A DNA stretch of 53,390 bases from an uncultured Mucilaginibacter sp. (GTDB lineage: Bacteria > Bacteroidota > Bacteroidia > Sphingobacteriales > Sphingobacteriaceae). The stretch lies in assembly GCA_913777515.1 (NCBI GenBank), contig CAJYSL010000435.1, forward strand, positions 1-53,390, in the 5' to 3' direction. Each line of letters opens with the position of its first letter. Position 1 is the first letter of the stretch. Position numbers and translations under genes: made by a program. The notes beneath the pieces are model-generated. The model saw only the letters and a program-made list of their open reading frames with translations. It was not told the origin of the DNA and ran no database searches. This document shows positions 39,128-48,074 of this stretch, piece by piece.

Positions 39128-42100
39128 ATGCAAAAGTATTACTTGTTAAACAAATCAATTTGCTCTTTAAATAGGTTGATGGCGCCAGGAGGAAAAAACG
39201 GGCTGTCAATAGCAATATTATTCATTTTGCTCCAATTATCAGCATTTGGACAACAAAGCAATGCTGTAAATATAGCCTCTCCAAATGCTCAAAGTTTGTT
39301 TATTGCCCGTGATTATCCGGTTTCAAATTTTACCGGAACGCCGGATATAGGTGTACCGCTGTATTCAGTTAAACTAAATGGTTTAAGTGTGCCCATCGCC
39401 CTAACTTATAATCATAATGCTGTAAGAGCTGATACATACCCAGGTTGGGTAGGGTTGGGGTGGAATCTTACAACTGGAGGCGCCATTACACGGGTTGTGA
39501 ACGGAAACGCAGATGACAGTCAATATTCCGATATGCAGGTTTTAGCCGCAACTAACGATAGAACATGCGGTTTTTATTGGAATTACAATTCTTTGGCACC
39601 AAACGATTGGAGTTCAACAGACAAGTTAACTAAAAGCACGTCAGATTATAAAAACTATTCAGACTATTTTTCATACATGGAATACACTAGAACGGTTAAA
39701 GATTACGCCCCTGATGAGTTTAATTTTTCGTTTTTAGGCTACTCCGGGAGTTTTTACTTAAATCATGAGAAACAGTGGAAAGTACGTTCATCTCAACACT
39801 TCAAAGTGGAGGAATTTACTGGCAGTTTAAACCTTTACGAATCAAATTATTTTAAAGGCTCAACCGGCTTTATCAAATTCATCTTGACAGATGATGCCGG
39901 GGTAAAGTACGTTTTTGGTGAAGATCAGAACGCTATTGAGTTCTCTACGCCGTTGTTTCAAAAAGACGAGCCCCCTACTGTTGCTAAGACCTGGAATCTT
40001 GTATCCATTATATTTCCCGACAAACAGAGTATAAAGTTTAATTACAAAAGGGGGAATGCCATTAGTTATTTGGCACCAAATTATTTCAGTATAACTAATC
40101 CGGGAACCACTAGTGCTTTTAAAAATTACGGGCTTTCCGGTACAACTGTCTATCCTTCTTACCTGGAAGAAATAATTACTCCTTTTGAGAAAATCCGCTT
40201 TTACACTTCGCCCACTAAACAAATTTCCTACACTGCAGGAAGCTTAACTACCGAAAATAATAGTTTTAATGGGAGAAAAAACAATTATGACAGGCAGGTT
40301 CAATTCGATTCAAGAGGTCGCTATAATTCAAAATATGATCCATATTTTGACTTTAGGTCTGTTTTTGTTTACAGGGATCCATCAAATTACCGAAAACTTG
40401 ATAGTATTAAACTAGACAGTAATATCACCATACGGTTAAATTACAATAACTTGTTGACTGAAAGGTTGAAGTTACTTAGTGTCAGTAAAGTAGGACGCTC
40501 AAGTCAAACATCTGCTGAAAATTATTCTTTCACATACAATAGCTTACCGGCAAATCAGACTTTTAGTTATCTGCATTATAGTACCGACTATTGGGGGTAT
40601 GAAAATGGTAAGCAAGTTGATTTATCGAGTTATGCAAATTACTTGGTTTCAAAGCAACCTGATTCGAATTATACCAAAGCCGATATTTTAAATACAATTA
40701 TTTACCCGACCGGAGGTTACACCACTTTTAAATACGAGCTTAACTCTTACCTGAAATCTGTTCAAAACCCACGAAACCTTCCTTTAACTGTATTAAGTAA
40801 AGATTCTGTCTGTGGTGGTCTCAGAATAAAGCAAATAAGCAACTTTGATACAAATGGATCACGGATTGCTTTTAAAAATTATTTTTACGACAAAGGCCAT
40901 TTTGATACAAACGGCAGCCATCTGTCATCTGGCGTTTTGGGGGGGCCATCGGCCGAATCCTGGGTTGATGAGGCTTATAGTTCCTTCAAGGGTGTCTCTT
41001 ATTCTAATCTTCAACCATCGAGTTATAACAGCTCCGGAAGTCATATAGGTTATTCGGAAGTAACCGAAGAATCCAGTGACGGAGGCTACAACGTTTATAA
41101 GTATTCGAATTTTGATAACGGATCGGTTGACCCATACATGGATGAAAGTTTTATAAATCAGGTAACAAACTTAACCACTAAGGATTATGATAAAGCGTAC
41201 ACCTCTCATTCTTACGAAAGAGGGCGGATGTTAAGTGTTACTGCATTCAACTCTGACAAAACAAAGGTTAAAAAAACGGAGATCAGCTATACGCATGTTT
41301 CGCCGGCAGGACAAGAAGAATTTGTAAGAGCATACTATACCTATACTTCACTTGGGACAAACATGTCCAGGTCTTATAAAATCAATACTTTTTCTTTTTT
41401 GAAAAATAAAGAAATAGTGACTGATTTCTTGACATCGTCAGATTCGTTGCAAACAACAACCAATTATCAATATGATTCCAATTTTTTAAACGTAAAAAGT
41501 TACAATATAAAAAATAGTAAACAGCAGACCTTGGAAGTGACTAATCGTTACCCTAACGATATGGTAAATACAGCAAAAGATATTTTGGGTATTTATACAC
41601 GTATGGTTGATTATCATATCACTGCTCCGGTAGTCGAGTCTATCAAAAAATTGGATGGCTCGATAGTTGAAAATAATCAGTCGCGTTATTATTGGGAGCC
41701 AACTCCTAATTTGATTTTGCCTTGGAGTATATCAACTTATTACGGTGACAGTGTCTTGGTGAGAAAAGTCAACTTCGAATACAACAGTGGAGGTAAAACC
41801 GCCTCAATCATAAAAAATAATTTTCCGCAGGCATCTTATATTTGGGGATATAATAATCAGTACCCGGTAGCCGAGGCAAAAGGGGCACAAGTGAACGAAA
41901 TATACCATGCCGGATTTGAAGAAGTAAGAGACTTTCCGGACTGGGCAGTAACTCTTGACAGTACACACACGCACCAGGGCCGCCTGGCTGCCAAAATGTA
42001 TAACGGTAATGCACCCAACCCGGGCAGCGAATTAACGGGACATAGCGACACCTGGCTGCAGATAGACTTACAGGGTAAATCCAAACGTTTTCATTATGCC

Positions 42101-42505
42101 GGCTGGGTATATAGCGATGGCCCAACAGCGAGGATTCTGCTGTTTATGAAACGTACAGGCGAGCAAGCATACTTCACTTATGTAGATGGTTTAACCAGCA
42201 GCAAGGTAGGCCAGTGGGAGTACCTGGAAAAAGACTTTGAGGTACCTGCTGATGTAAGCACCCTGAACCTGCGCATTGATAACAATGGCGGTGGTAACGT
42301 ATGGTTTGATGACTTACGACTGCACCCATCCGAAGCGCAGATGACGACCTACACGTATGATCCATTGTCTGGTATGACCAGCACTACTAATGGCCGTGGT
42401 GAAACAACATATTATGAATATGATGAGTTCCGCCGCTTAAAAAGGGTATTGGATCAAAATAAAAAGGTGCTGAAACAAACCACCTATCACTATCAAAACC
42501 AGTAA
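39128..42505 (+). CDS. RHS/YD-repeat 'A' shell protein (A3) with jelly-roll-like insert
   Basis: DIGVPLYSVKLNGLSVPIALTYNHNAVR; FEEVRDFPDWAVTLDSTHTHQGRLAAKMYNG...LNLRIDNNGGGNVWFDDLRL; ends TTYHYQNQ. Confidence 0.84.
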   Translation: MQKYYLLNKSICSLNRLMAPGGKNGLSIAILFILLQLSAFGQQSNAVNIASPNAQSLFIARDYPVSNFTGTPDIGVPLYSVKLNGLSVPIALTYNHNAVRADTYPGWVGLGWNLTTGGAITRVVNGNADDSQYSDMQVLAATNDRTCGFYWNYNSLAPNDWSSTDKLTKSTSDYKNYSDYFSYMEYTRTVKDYAPDEFNFSFLGYSGSFYLNHEKQWKVRSSQHFKVEEFTGSLNLYESNYFKGSTGFIKFILTDDAGVKYVFGEDQNAIEFSTPLFQKDEPPTVAKTWNLVSIIFPDKQSIKFNYKRGNAISYLAPNYFSITNPGTTSAFKNYGLSGTTVYPSYLEEIITPFEKIRFYTSPTKQISYTAGSLTTENNSFNGRKNNYDRQVQFDSRGRYNSKYDPYFDFRSVFVYRDPSNYRKLDSIKLDSNITIRLNYNNLLTERLKLLSVSKVGRSSQTSAENYSFTYNSLPANQTFSYLHYSTDYWGYENGKQVDLSSYANYLVSKQPDSNYTKADILNTIIYPTGGYTTFKYELNSYLKSVQNPRNLPLTVLSKDSVCGGLRIKQISNFDTNGSRIAFKNYFYDKGHFDTNGSHLSSGVLGGPSAESWVDEAYSSFKGVSYSNLQPSSYNSSGSHIGYSEVTEESSDGGYNVYKYSNFDNGSVDPYMDESFINQVTNLTTKDYDKAYTSHSYERGRMLSVTAFNSDKTKVKKTEISYTHVSPAGQEEFVRAYYTYTSLGTNMSRSYKINTFSFLKNKEIVTDFLTSSDSLQTTTNYQYDSNFLNVKSYNIKNSKQQTLEVTNRYPNDMVNTAKDILGIYTRMVDYHITAPVVESIKKLDGSIVENNQSRYYWEPTPNLILPWSISTYYGDSVLVRKVNFEYNSGGKTASIIKNNFPQASYIWGYNNQYPVAEAKGAQVNEIYHAGFEEVRDFPDWAVTLDSTHTHQGRLAAKMYNGNAPNPGSELTGHSDTWLQIDLQGKSKRFHYAGWVYSDGPTARILLFMKRTGEQAYFTYVDGLTSSKVGQWEYLEKDFEVPADVSTLNLRIDNNGGGNVWFDDLRLHPSEAQMTTYTYDPLSGMTSTTNGRGETTYYEYDEFRRLKRVLDQNKKVLKQTTYHYQNQ

Positions 42506-42531
42506 ACATTTTATCAACCGCCCTTTAATAT

Positions 42532-45500
42532 ATGAAAACATATCTCATGCAGTTATATCCTGTTACTCTCAAGCGCAGGCTAGCTGCCGCTGTACTATCT
42601 TTAGTATTGACAGTTCCAACGGCTTTTGCTCAAAAAATCATTAAGGACGTAACGTTAACTACAAGCCAGGAAATATACTATCCAGGTATTATTATTATTA
42701 AACCAAATACTGTTATTAGCCCAACCGCCGGCCAAAGTATTCGTATTTACACCTCGTCGGGGCCCGTTTGTGCAACGCTGGCAGCAAATCCAAGCGCAAA
42801 TCAGAACTACATAACAACTTTTGTTCCCAGACAAGCCTTAAATGCTATTGACAATAATGTTACCAACTGTCAGGTAATGCAAAACGTTGCTTATTTTGAT
42901 GGATTAGGCAGACCATTGCAGACCGTGCAGGTAAAAGGTAATCCATCAGGTACACGCGACGTAATACAACCGTTTGTTTACGACACATACGGCAAAGAAT
43001 CTAAAAAGCTGTTGCCCTACACCACCGAAACCACAACGCCTGGTACTTATCGGGCGGGTGCCTTAACAGGTGAACAGTCGGACTTTTACAGCCAGAGCGG
43101 ACTTGGGTATAAAAACACAGACTATCCTTTCAGCCAAACGGTGATTGAACGTTCGCCACTAAACCGACTGCTTGAGCAAGGCGCGCCAGGTTCGGGTTGG
43201 CAACCTTATAATACAGCTATTAGTAACTCCGGTCATACCATCAGAACCGAGTACCGCAGCAATGCGGCTTCGGGTTCTTATAGTGTAAGAAAATATAAAG
43301 CCGATGCCGCAGCAGGAAGTGTAGAACGTGAACTTTCTTCGACGGAAAATTACGCAGCAGGAGAACTTTATTTAACAGTGCTGAAGGATGAGAATTGGAA
43401 GGAAACTGATGGGTTGGCCGGCCAGGCTCATGAGTATAAAGACAAGGAAGGACGTATCATATGTAAGCGTGTGTTTAATAATAACAATGGCAGCATTGAA
43501 ATGCTGAGCACTCATTACGTGTATGATAAATATGGCAATTTATGCTTTGTGTTAACCCCAAAATCCGGGGCCGACAGCGGCACACCGGGCCAGAGCACCC
43601 AAGACCAGCTTTGTTATCAATATCGTTACGACGTAGGAAACCGTCAGGTGTTAAAAAGGTTGCCTGGTAAAGGCTGGGAAGAAATGATTTATAATAAATT
43701 AGACCAGATAGTTTTTACCCAGGATGCTGTACAGGCTGGCAACCAGCAACGCAGCTTTATAAAATACGATGCCCAAGGCAGAGTAATTATGACCGGAGTA
43801 GAGACAGGGCACACTTTATCCCGCGAGCAGGTACAGGAAATTGTTGACAACCATGCAGGACCGCTTTGGGAAACGCCTGATCCTAGTCAGTCTTCCGGTT
43901 TTTTTGGTTATACTAACAATGCAGTGCCTGCCAATACCAATACCATGAAACCGATGGTGGTGAACTTTTACGATGATTATCGGATGATTGATACCCGTCC
44001 TTTTGGGGAGCCGACAGGTAACCAGTCAGTACATACCACAGGTCTCTTGACCGGATCTTTAGTAAAAACCCTGGACGATGTTAACGGCAACACTCGTTAC
44101 TGGACGGCCTTTTACTATGATCATAAGGGCCGAGTTGTGCAGAGTAAAAGCCAAAACCATTTAGGCGGTACGGATCTGATGAACAATACCTATAACGAAA
44201 TCACAGGCGAATTGCTGACTACTAACCGCGTACATACCGGAAGCGGCAGCAACGCAGTTACGATTACCAATCGCTACACTTATGACCACATGGGCCGTAA
44301 ACTGGATACTTACCAGAAGATGAACTCGGATGACTCGGTGCTGCTTTCGAGGTTGGAATATAACGAGGTAGGCCAGCTCAAAAACAAAAGCTTAGGTAAC
44401 GGACTGCAGGCCATCCAGTATGCTTACAACGAGCGCGGCTGGATGAAGAGCATGTCGGCTCCTTTGTTTAACATGGAGCTGCGCTACCAGGATGCTTTGA
44501 ATGGTGTTGCAGAACAATGGAATGGTAATATTAGCAATCAGGTGTATACCAATGGTAACAGCAATACCTTTAATTACACTTATGACAAGCTAAATCGTTT
44601 ACTCAAGGGCTCGGCAACCGGCATGAGCGAAGAGTTGCAGTACGACATGATGGGGAACATCACCAGCTTAAAACGCGACGGCACCAGTAGAGACTATACC
44701 TATTACAACGGCGGGTTAAGTAATCAACTAAAAGCCGTTGCTAATTTGACCACTGTAGATTACGTTTATGACGGAAACGGGAATGTAACCACAGATGGCA
44801 GACTGGATAAGACCATTACCTATAATGTACTTAACCTGCCGCAAACCATTACCAAAGGTGGTACCAACGTAACCTACCTGTACGACGCTACAGGGAGAAA
44901 ACTGCGCAAAACAAGTAGCGGCTCTACAACAGATTATGTAGGTGGCATCCAGTATAAAGCGGATGGCACGATTGAGTTTGTACGGACTGAAGAAGGTTTG
45001 GCCAAAAGATCGGGCAGCAGCTATGCTTACTATTACGATCTCAAGGATCACTTGGGTAACGTAAGGACCACATTTTACCGTAACCCGAATAACGGCCGTA
45101 TTGACACCTTGCAGCGCGACAACTATTATGCCTTCGGCTTAAGGAAAATTGGCACCGTTACCGGAAATAACAAGTATCTTTATAATGGAAAGGAACTGCA
45201 GGATGAAACCGAGCAGTATGATTACGGCGCAAGATTCTATGATCCTACTATCGCCAGGTGGATAAGCGTGGATCCATTGGCTGAAAAAGGAAGGCGTTGG
45301 TCTCCTTATAATTATACATTTAATGATCCGATTCGATTTACTGATCCAGATGGAATGTGGCCAGACGAAAATAATGACGATGCAGGAGGCCCTCCGTCAT
45401 CTGGAGACTTTGCTAACGCTTTAGCCATTGATATTCTATCCGTAAAGCACTCGCTATACAATATTTTTCTGAGACCATTTACCAATAAAGAGGCAACCTT

Positions 45501-46017
45501 TGTCAAATCAAAAGATGGAGAGTATTGGGAAACAGGATTTGTGAAAGCAAACAACGGATTAGCAAAAGGGACTGCGTTATTTGCTTTAGATTTCTTAAAT
45601 GTGCTTTCTTTTGGAAAAGGAGAAGGGGTCTTTTTAGCAGAGACTAATGCTAAAGCAAGTGTAAGTAATTTAGCTAATAAAGTAATTAAGCAAATGGATC
45701 GCTTCGGTGATGTCGCTAATTTAAATTTTGGTGATTCAAAAACTGGTTTATTGCATATATTACAACGTCATTCTGTTGATGGATTTAATAATATTCCAAA
45801 GGGAGATCTGTTCCCGAGCGGCACAACTCCTAAAGAAATTGTTAATGCAATTAATGATGTTTACACTAAAGGTACAAGAGTAAGTGATCCTAAAAGAGTT
45901 ATGCAGACTTTTGAAAAAAGGATTAAAATTCATGGCGAATCTGACAATTACCGATTGATCATTGACACAAAAAAGGAGAATGTCGTTACATTTTTTAAAA
46001 TTGGGGGGCTCAATTAA
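42532..46017 (+). CDS. RHS-repeat 'B' protein (B3) with candidate RNase-type C-terminal toxin
   Basis: Signal peptide; AYFDGLGRPLQTVQVKGNP; ARFYDPTIARWISVDPLAEKGRRWSPYNYTFNDPIRFTDPDGM; C-terminus with GLLHILQRHS and YRLIIDTKKENVVTFFKIGG. Confidence 0.87.
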   Translation: MKTYLMQLYPVTLKRRLAAAVLSLVLTVPTAFAQKIIKDVTLTTSQEIYYPGIIIIKPNTVISPTAGQSIRIYTSSGPVCATLAANPSANQNYITTFVPRQALNAIDNNVTNCQVMQNVAYFDGLGRPLQTVQVKGNPSGTRDVIQPFVYDTYGKESKKLLPYTTETTTPGTYRAGALTGEQSDFYSQSGLGYKNTDYPFSQTVIERSPLNRLLEQGAPGSGWQPYNTAISNSGHTIRTEYRSNAASGSYSVRKYKADAAAGSVERELSSTENYAAGELYLTVLKDENWKETDGLAGQAHEYKDKEGRIICKRVFNNNNGSIEMLSTHYVYDKYGNLCFVLTPKSGADSGTPGQSTQDQLCYQYRYDVGNRQVLKRLPGKGWEEMIYNKLDQIVFTQDAVQAGNQQRSFIKYDAQGRVIMTGVETGHTLSREQVQEIVDNHAGPLWETPDPSQSSGFFGYTNNAVPANTNTMKPMVVNFYDDYRMIDTRPFGEPTGNQSVHTTGLLTGSLVKTLDDVNGNTRYWTAFYYDHKGRVVQSKSQNHLGGTDLMNNTYNEITGELLTTNRVHTGSGSNAVTITNRYTYDHMGRKLDTYQKMNSDDSVLLSRLEYNEVGQLKNKSLGNGLQAIQYAYNERGWMKSMSAPLFNMELRYQDALNGVAEQWNGNISNQVYTNGNSNTFNYTYDKLNRLLKGSATGMSEELQYDMMGNITSLKRDGTSRDYTYYNGGLSNQLKAVANLTTVDYVYDGNGNVTTDGRLDKTITYNVLNLPQTITKGGTNVTYLYDATGRKLRKTSSGSTTDYVGGIQYKADGTIEFVRTEEGLAKRSGSSYAYYYDLKDHLGNVRTTFYRNPNNGRIDTLQRDNYYAFGLRKIGTVTGNNKYLYNGKELQDETEQYDYGARFYDPTIARWISVDPLAEKGRRWSPYNYTFNDPIRFTDPDGMWPDENNDDAGGPPSSGDFANALAIDILSVKHSLYNIFLRPFTNKEATFVKSKDGEYWETGFVKANNGLAKGTALFALDFLNVLSFGKGEGVFLAETNAKASVSNLANKVIKQMDRFGDVANLNFGDSKTGLLHILQRHSVDGFNNIPKGDLFPSGTTPKEIVNAINDVYTKGTRVSDPKRVMQTFEKRIKIHGESDNYRLIIDTKKENVVTFFKIGGLN

Positions 46018-46439
46018 TGTTTAAAATTTGTTTAAGTGAAAATCATTATGAAGCAGATGAAAATTCATCTTTAGCGTTTGGTTGGTTCGAATTGAATAAA
46101 AGTGAACTTACCGTGTATTTTTTTAGAGATAGAAAATGTATGGTTTTTTTAACTTTATATACTCTCATAGAATCGCTACTTAAATTGAAGATCAAGAACG
46201 AGACCCAAAGGTGGGTAGGAGAAGATAACGGTAAAGTGTTTTTTTTAAATAAACAAAAAACAATGCTTACAATTGAAGATAAAGACGTTAAACTTACAAC
46301 TGACTTTAGCGTTTTTTTGGACGCTGTTGTGGCCGAAGCAAAGTCTTTACTACGTGATTCGAAAACAAGGAACCCCGACATTATAGAAGAAGGGCCATAT
46401 ATTGATTTAGAATCATTAGTCTCTGATTTTGATAATTAA
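46017..46439 (+). CDS. Candidate cytosolic immunity protein for B3 toxin
   Basis: 140 aa, no signal peptide, TAATG overlap with the B3 stop. Confidence 0.65.
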   Translation: MFKICLSENHYEADENSSLAFGWFELNKSELTVYFFRDRKCMVFLTLYTLIESLLKLKIKNETQRWVGEDNGKVFFLNKQKTMLTIEDKDVKLTTDFSVFLDAVVAEAKSLLRDSKTRNPDIIEEGPYIDLESLVSDFDN

Positions 46440-46650
46440 AACCTTTTATCGATCCTCCTGGATTAGCGTGAGAGCGTCAAGAAATGTAAAAGTGCAATAT
46501 TAACGTTGCAGGCAGTAGGAAAAAATTGAATTGTGCTTTTCTGTCATATAAGTCTAGAACAGATCTTGCCCTGCTTTAGCGCAAGTCTTAAAGCATCAGG
46601 AAGTGATAAGGACTGACTTATGCTTTTGCAATTGGATCAGCTCCTAACCA

Positions 46651-46705
46651 ACGCAAGAAGATAGGGTCGAATAAAAGCGCAAATGCTTCTCATACTCTTA
46701 GAGCG
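46651..46705 (+). repeat. Cassette-end hairpin element, copy D (degenerate)
   Basis: ACGCAAGAAGATAGGGTCGAATAAAAGCGCAAATGCTTCTCATACTC aligns with copies B and C. Confidence 0.5.
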
Positions 46706-46711
46706 ATTAAC

Positions 46712-46750
46712 AACAAAGCAGCCTGGCGTTTAGCCGGGCTCCTTTGTTGT
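46712..46750. terminator. Long-stem terminator of RHS cassette 3
   Basis: ACAACAAAGCAGCCTGGC-GTTTA-GCCGGGCTCCTTTGTTGT; about 16 of 18 bp pair. Confidence 0.8.
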
Positions 46751-46776
46751 ATGAATATCTTTTTCAACTGTTACCC

Positions 46777-46903
46777 AAGCTTATTAAAAACTATTACTCG
46801 TTTCGAACAGCGGCAGATACATCGAAATTAGAATTCCCTTACAATCAGTCTTAAAAAATTATGACCAGCGTTTCCATCACGCCGCTCAAGGTTGTACTTT
46901 TTT
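46777..46903 (-). pseudogene. gspF 3'-end fossil (copy 2, strongly decayed)
   Basis: Minus strand ...TCGATGTATCTGCCGCTGTTCGAAACGAGTAATAGTTTTTAATAAGCTT matches the gspF 3' end with substitutions and indels. Confidence 0.85.
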
Positions 46904-47040
46904 GTTTTGAGGAACATTATTTTTAACCAAAAGGCATACCAAAAGAATTCATCTATCATCAATAAAAAAGTTGTATTCTAATACCCAATTCTTAACTCAC
47001 CAATTACTCATCATTACACCTCAATCCAATCTTTTCACAC

Positions 47041-48066
47041 ATGAATAAAAAACTTTTTATGGTGGTGCTGTTAGCGCTGCCTGCCTGTTTAGCTTACGGG
47101 CAAAACAGCTTTCCTGCAACCGGTAATGCCGGTGTGGGTACCACTAGTCCAAATGCTCCGTTGCAAATCAACGGAAACAGCAACGGCTTTACCGGCAGCC
47201 GTAATTCTATCGCTCTTAATAATGTTACCGGAGCTTCCAATGAGATAACCTTTGTGCACAATGGGACAGTTAAATGGGAACTTGGGAGCGACATAAACTC
47301 AAACGGCGGTAACAATTTTTACTTATACAAAGCTACACCCAGCGGGAGCTTCCCGTTTTTCGTGGCCGAAAATGGAAATGTAGGTATTGGTACGCAACAG
47401 CCCGGTCAGAAGCTGGATGTCAGTGGTTCTATCAGGATACCTATCGGCTCAAGCACTATATTTGATGGAGGTGCTGACGGTTCATCCATTCGCCAGGATA
47501 ACGGCGGCTCGTTTAACATGAATGCCAGCACCAGCGGTGGCGGAAATGGAAACATAGTGTTAAATGCTGCTTCGGGGCGTGGGCTGTACCTCAATTTCAG
47601 CAGCGGGACAAATACATTCTTTTGTAACGGAGCATCGGGCATTACCGGCGTAATCCAGTCAAACGGTAATATGGGCATAGGCACTACCGACCCCCGGGGC
47701 TACAAGCTGGCGGTGGCAGGCAGCGCCATAGCCGAGTCGGTTACTGTTAAACTGCAATCACAATGGCCCGATTACGTTTTTAAACCCGCTTATGCGCTTC
47801 GTTCTATCGATCAAACGGCGTCCTATATCAAAAGCAACGGCCACCTGCCGGACATGCCTTCAGCAGAAGAAATTAAGGAAAAAGGAGTAGACGTAGGCGA
47901 GATGCTTAAACTGCAAACTAAAAAGATTGAGGAACTGACTTTATACCTGATTGACAATGCCAAACGCGACCAGCAAAAGCAAAATCTTTTATTCAAGCAG
48001 CAGCGCCAAATCCTGAAAATGAAAAAGGAGCTGACTGCTTTAAAAAGTAAAATAACAAAGTTGTAA
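47041..48066 (+). CDS. Fibre-like secreted protein, WPDYVF-type C-terminal domain
   Basis: Several GNVGIGT/NMGIGT repeats; SQWPDYVFKPAYALRSIDQTASYIKSNGHLPDMPSAEE. Confidence 0.8.
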   Translation: MNKKLFMVVLLALPACLAYGQNSFPATGNAGVGTTSPNAPLQINGNSNGFTGSRNSIALNNVTGASNEITFVHNGTVKWELGSDINSNGGNNFYLYKATPSGSFPFFVAENGNVGIGTQQPGQKLDVSGSIRIPIGSSTIFDGGADGSSIRQDNGGSFNMNASTSGGGNGNIVLNAASGRGLYLNFSSGTNTFFCNGASGITGVIQSNGNMGIGTTDPRGYKLAVAGSAIAESVTVKLQSQWPDYVFKPAYALRSIDQTASYIKSNGHLPDMPSAEEIKEKGVDVGEMLKLQTKKIEELTLYLIDNAKRDQQKQNLLFKQQRQILKMKKELTALKSKITKL

Positions 48067-48074
48067 TTACGGCG

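Noticed and set aside
8424-46017. T6SS-delivered RHS effectors
   Set aside because: No PAAR, VgrG, Hcp or T6SS core genes; the RHS proteins begin with signal peptides.
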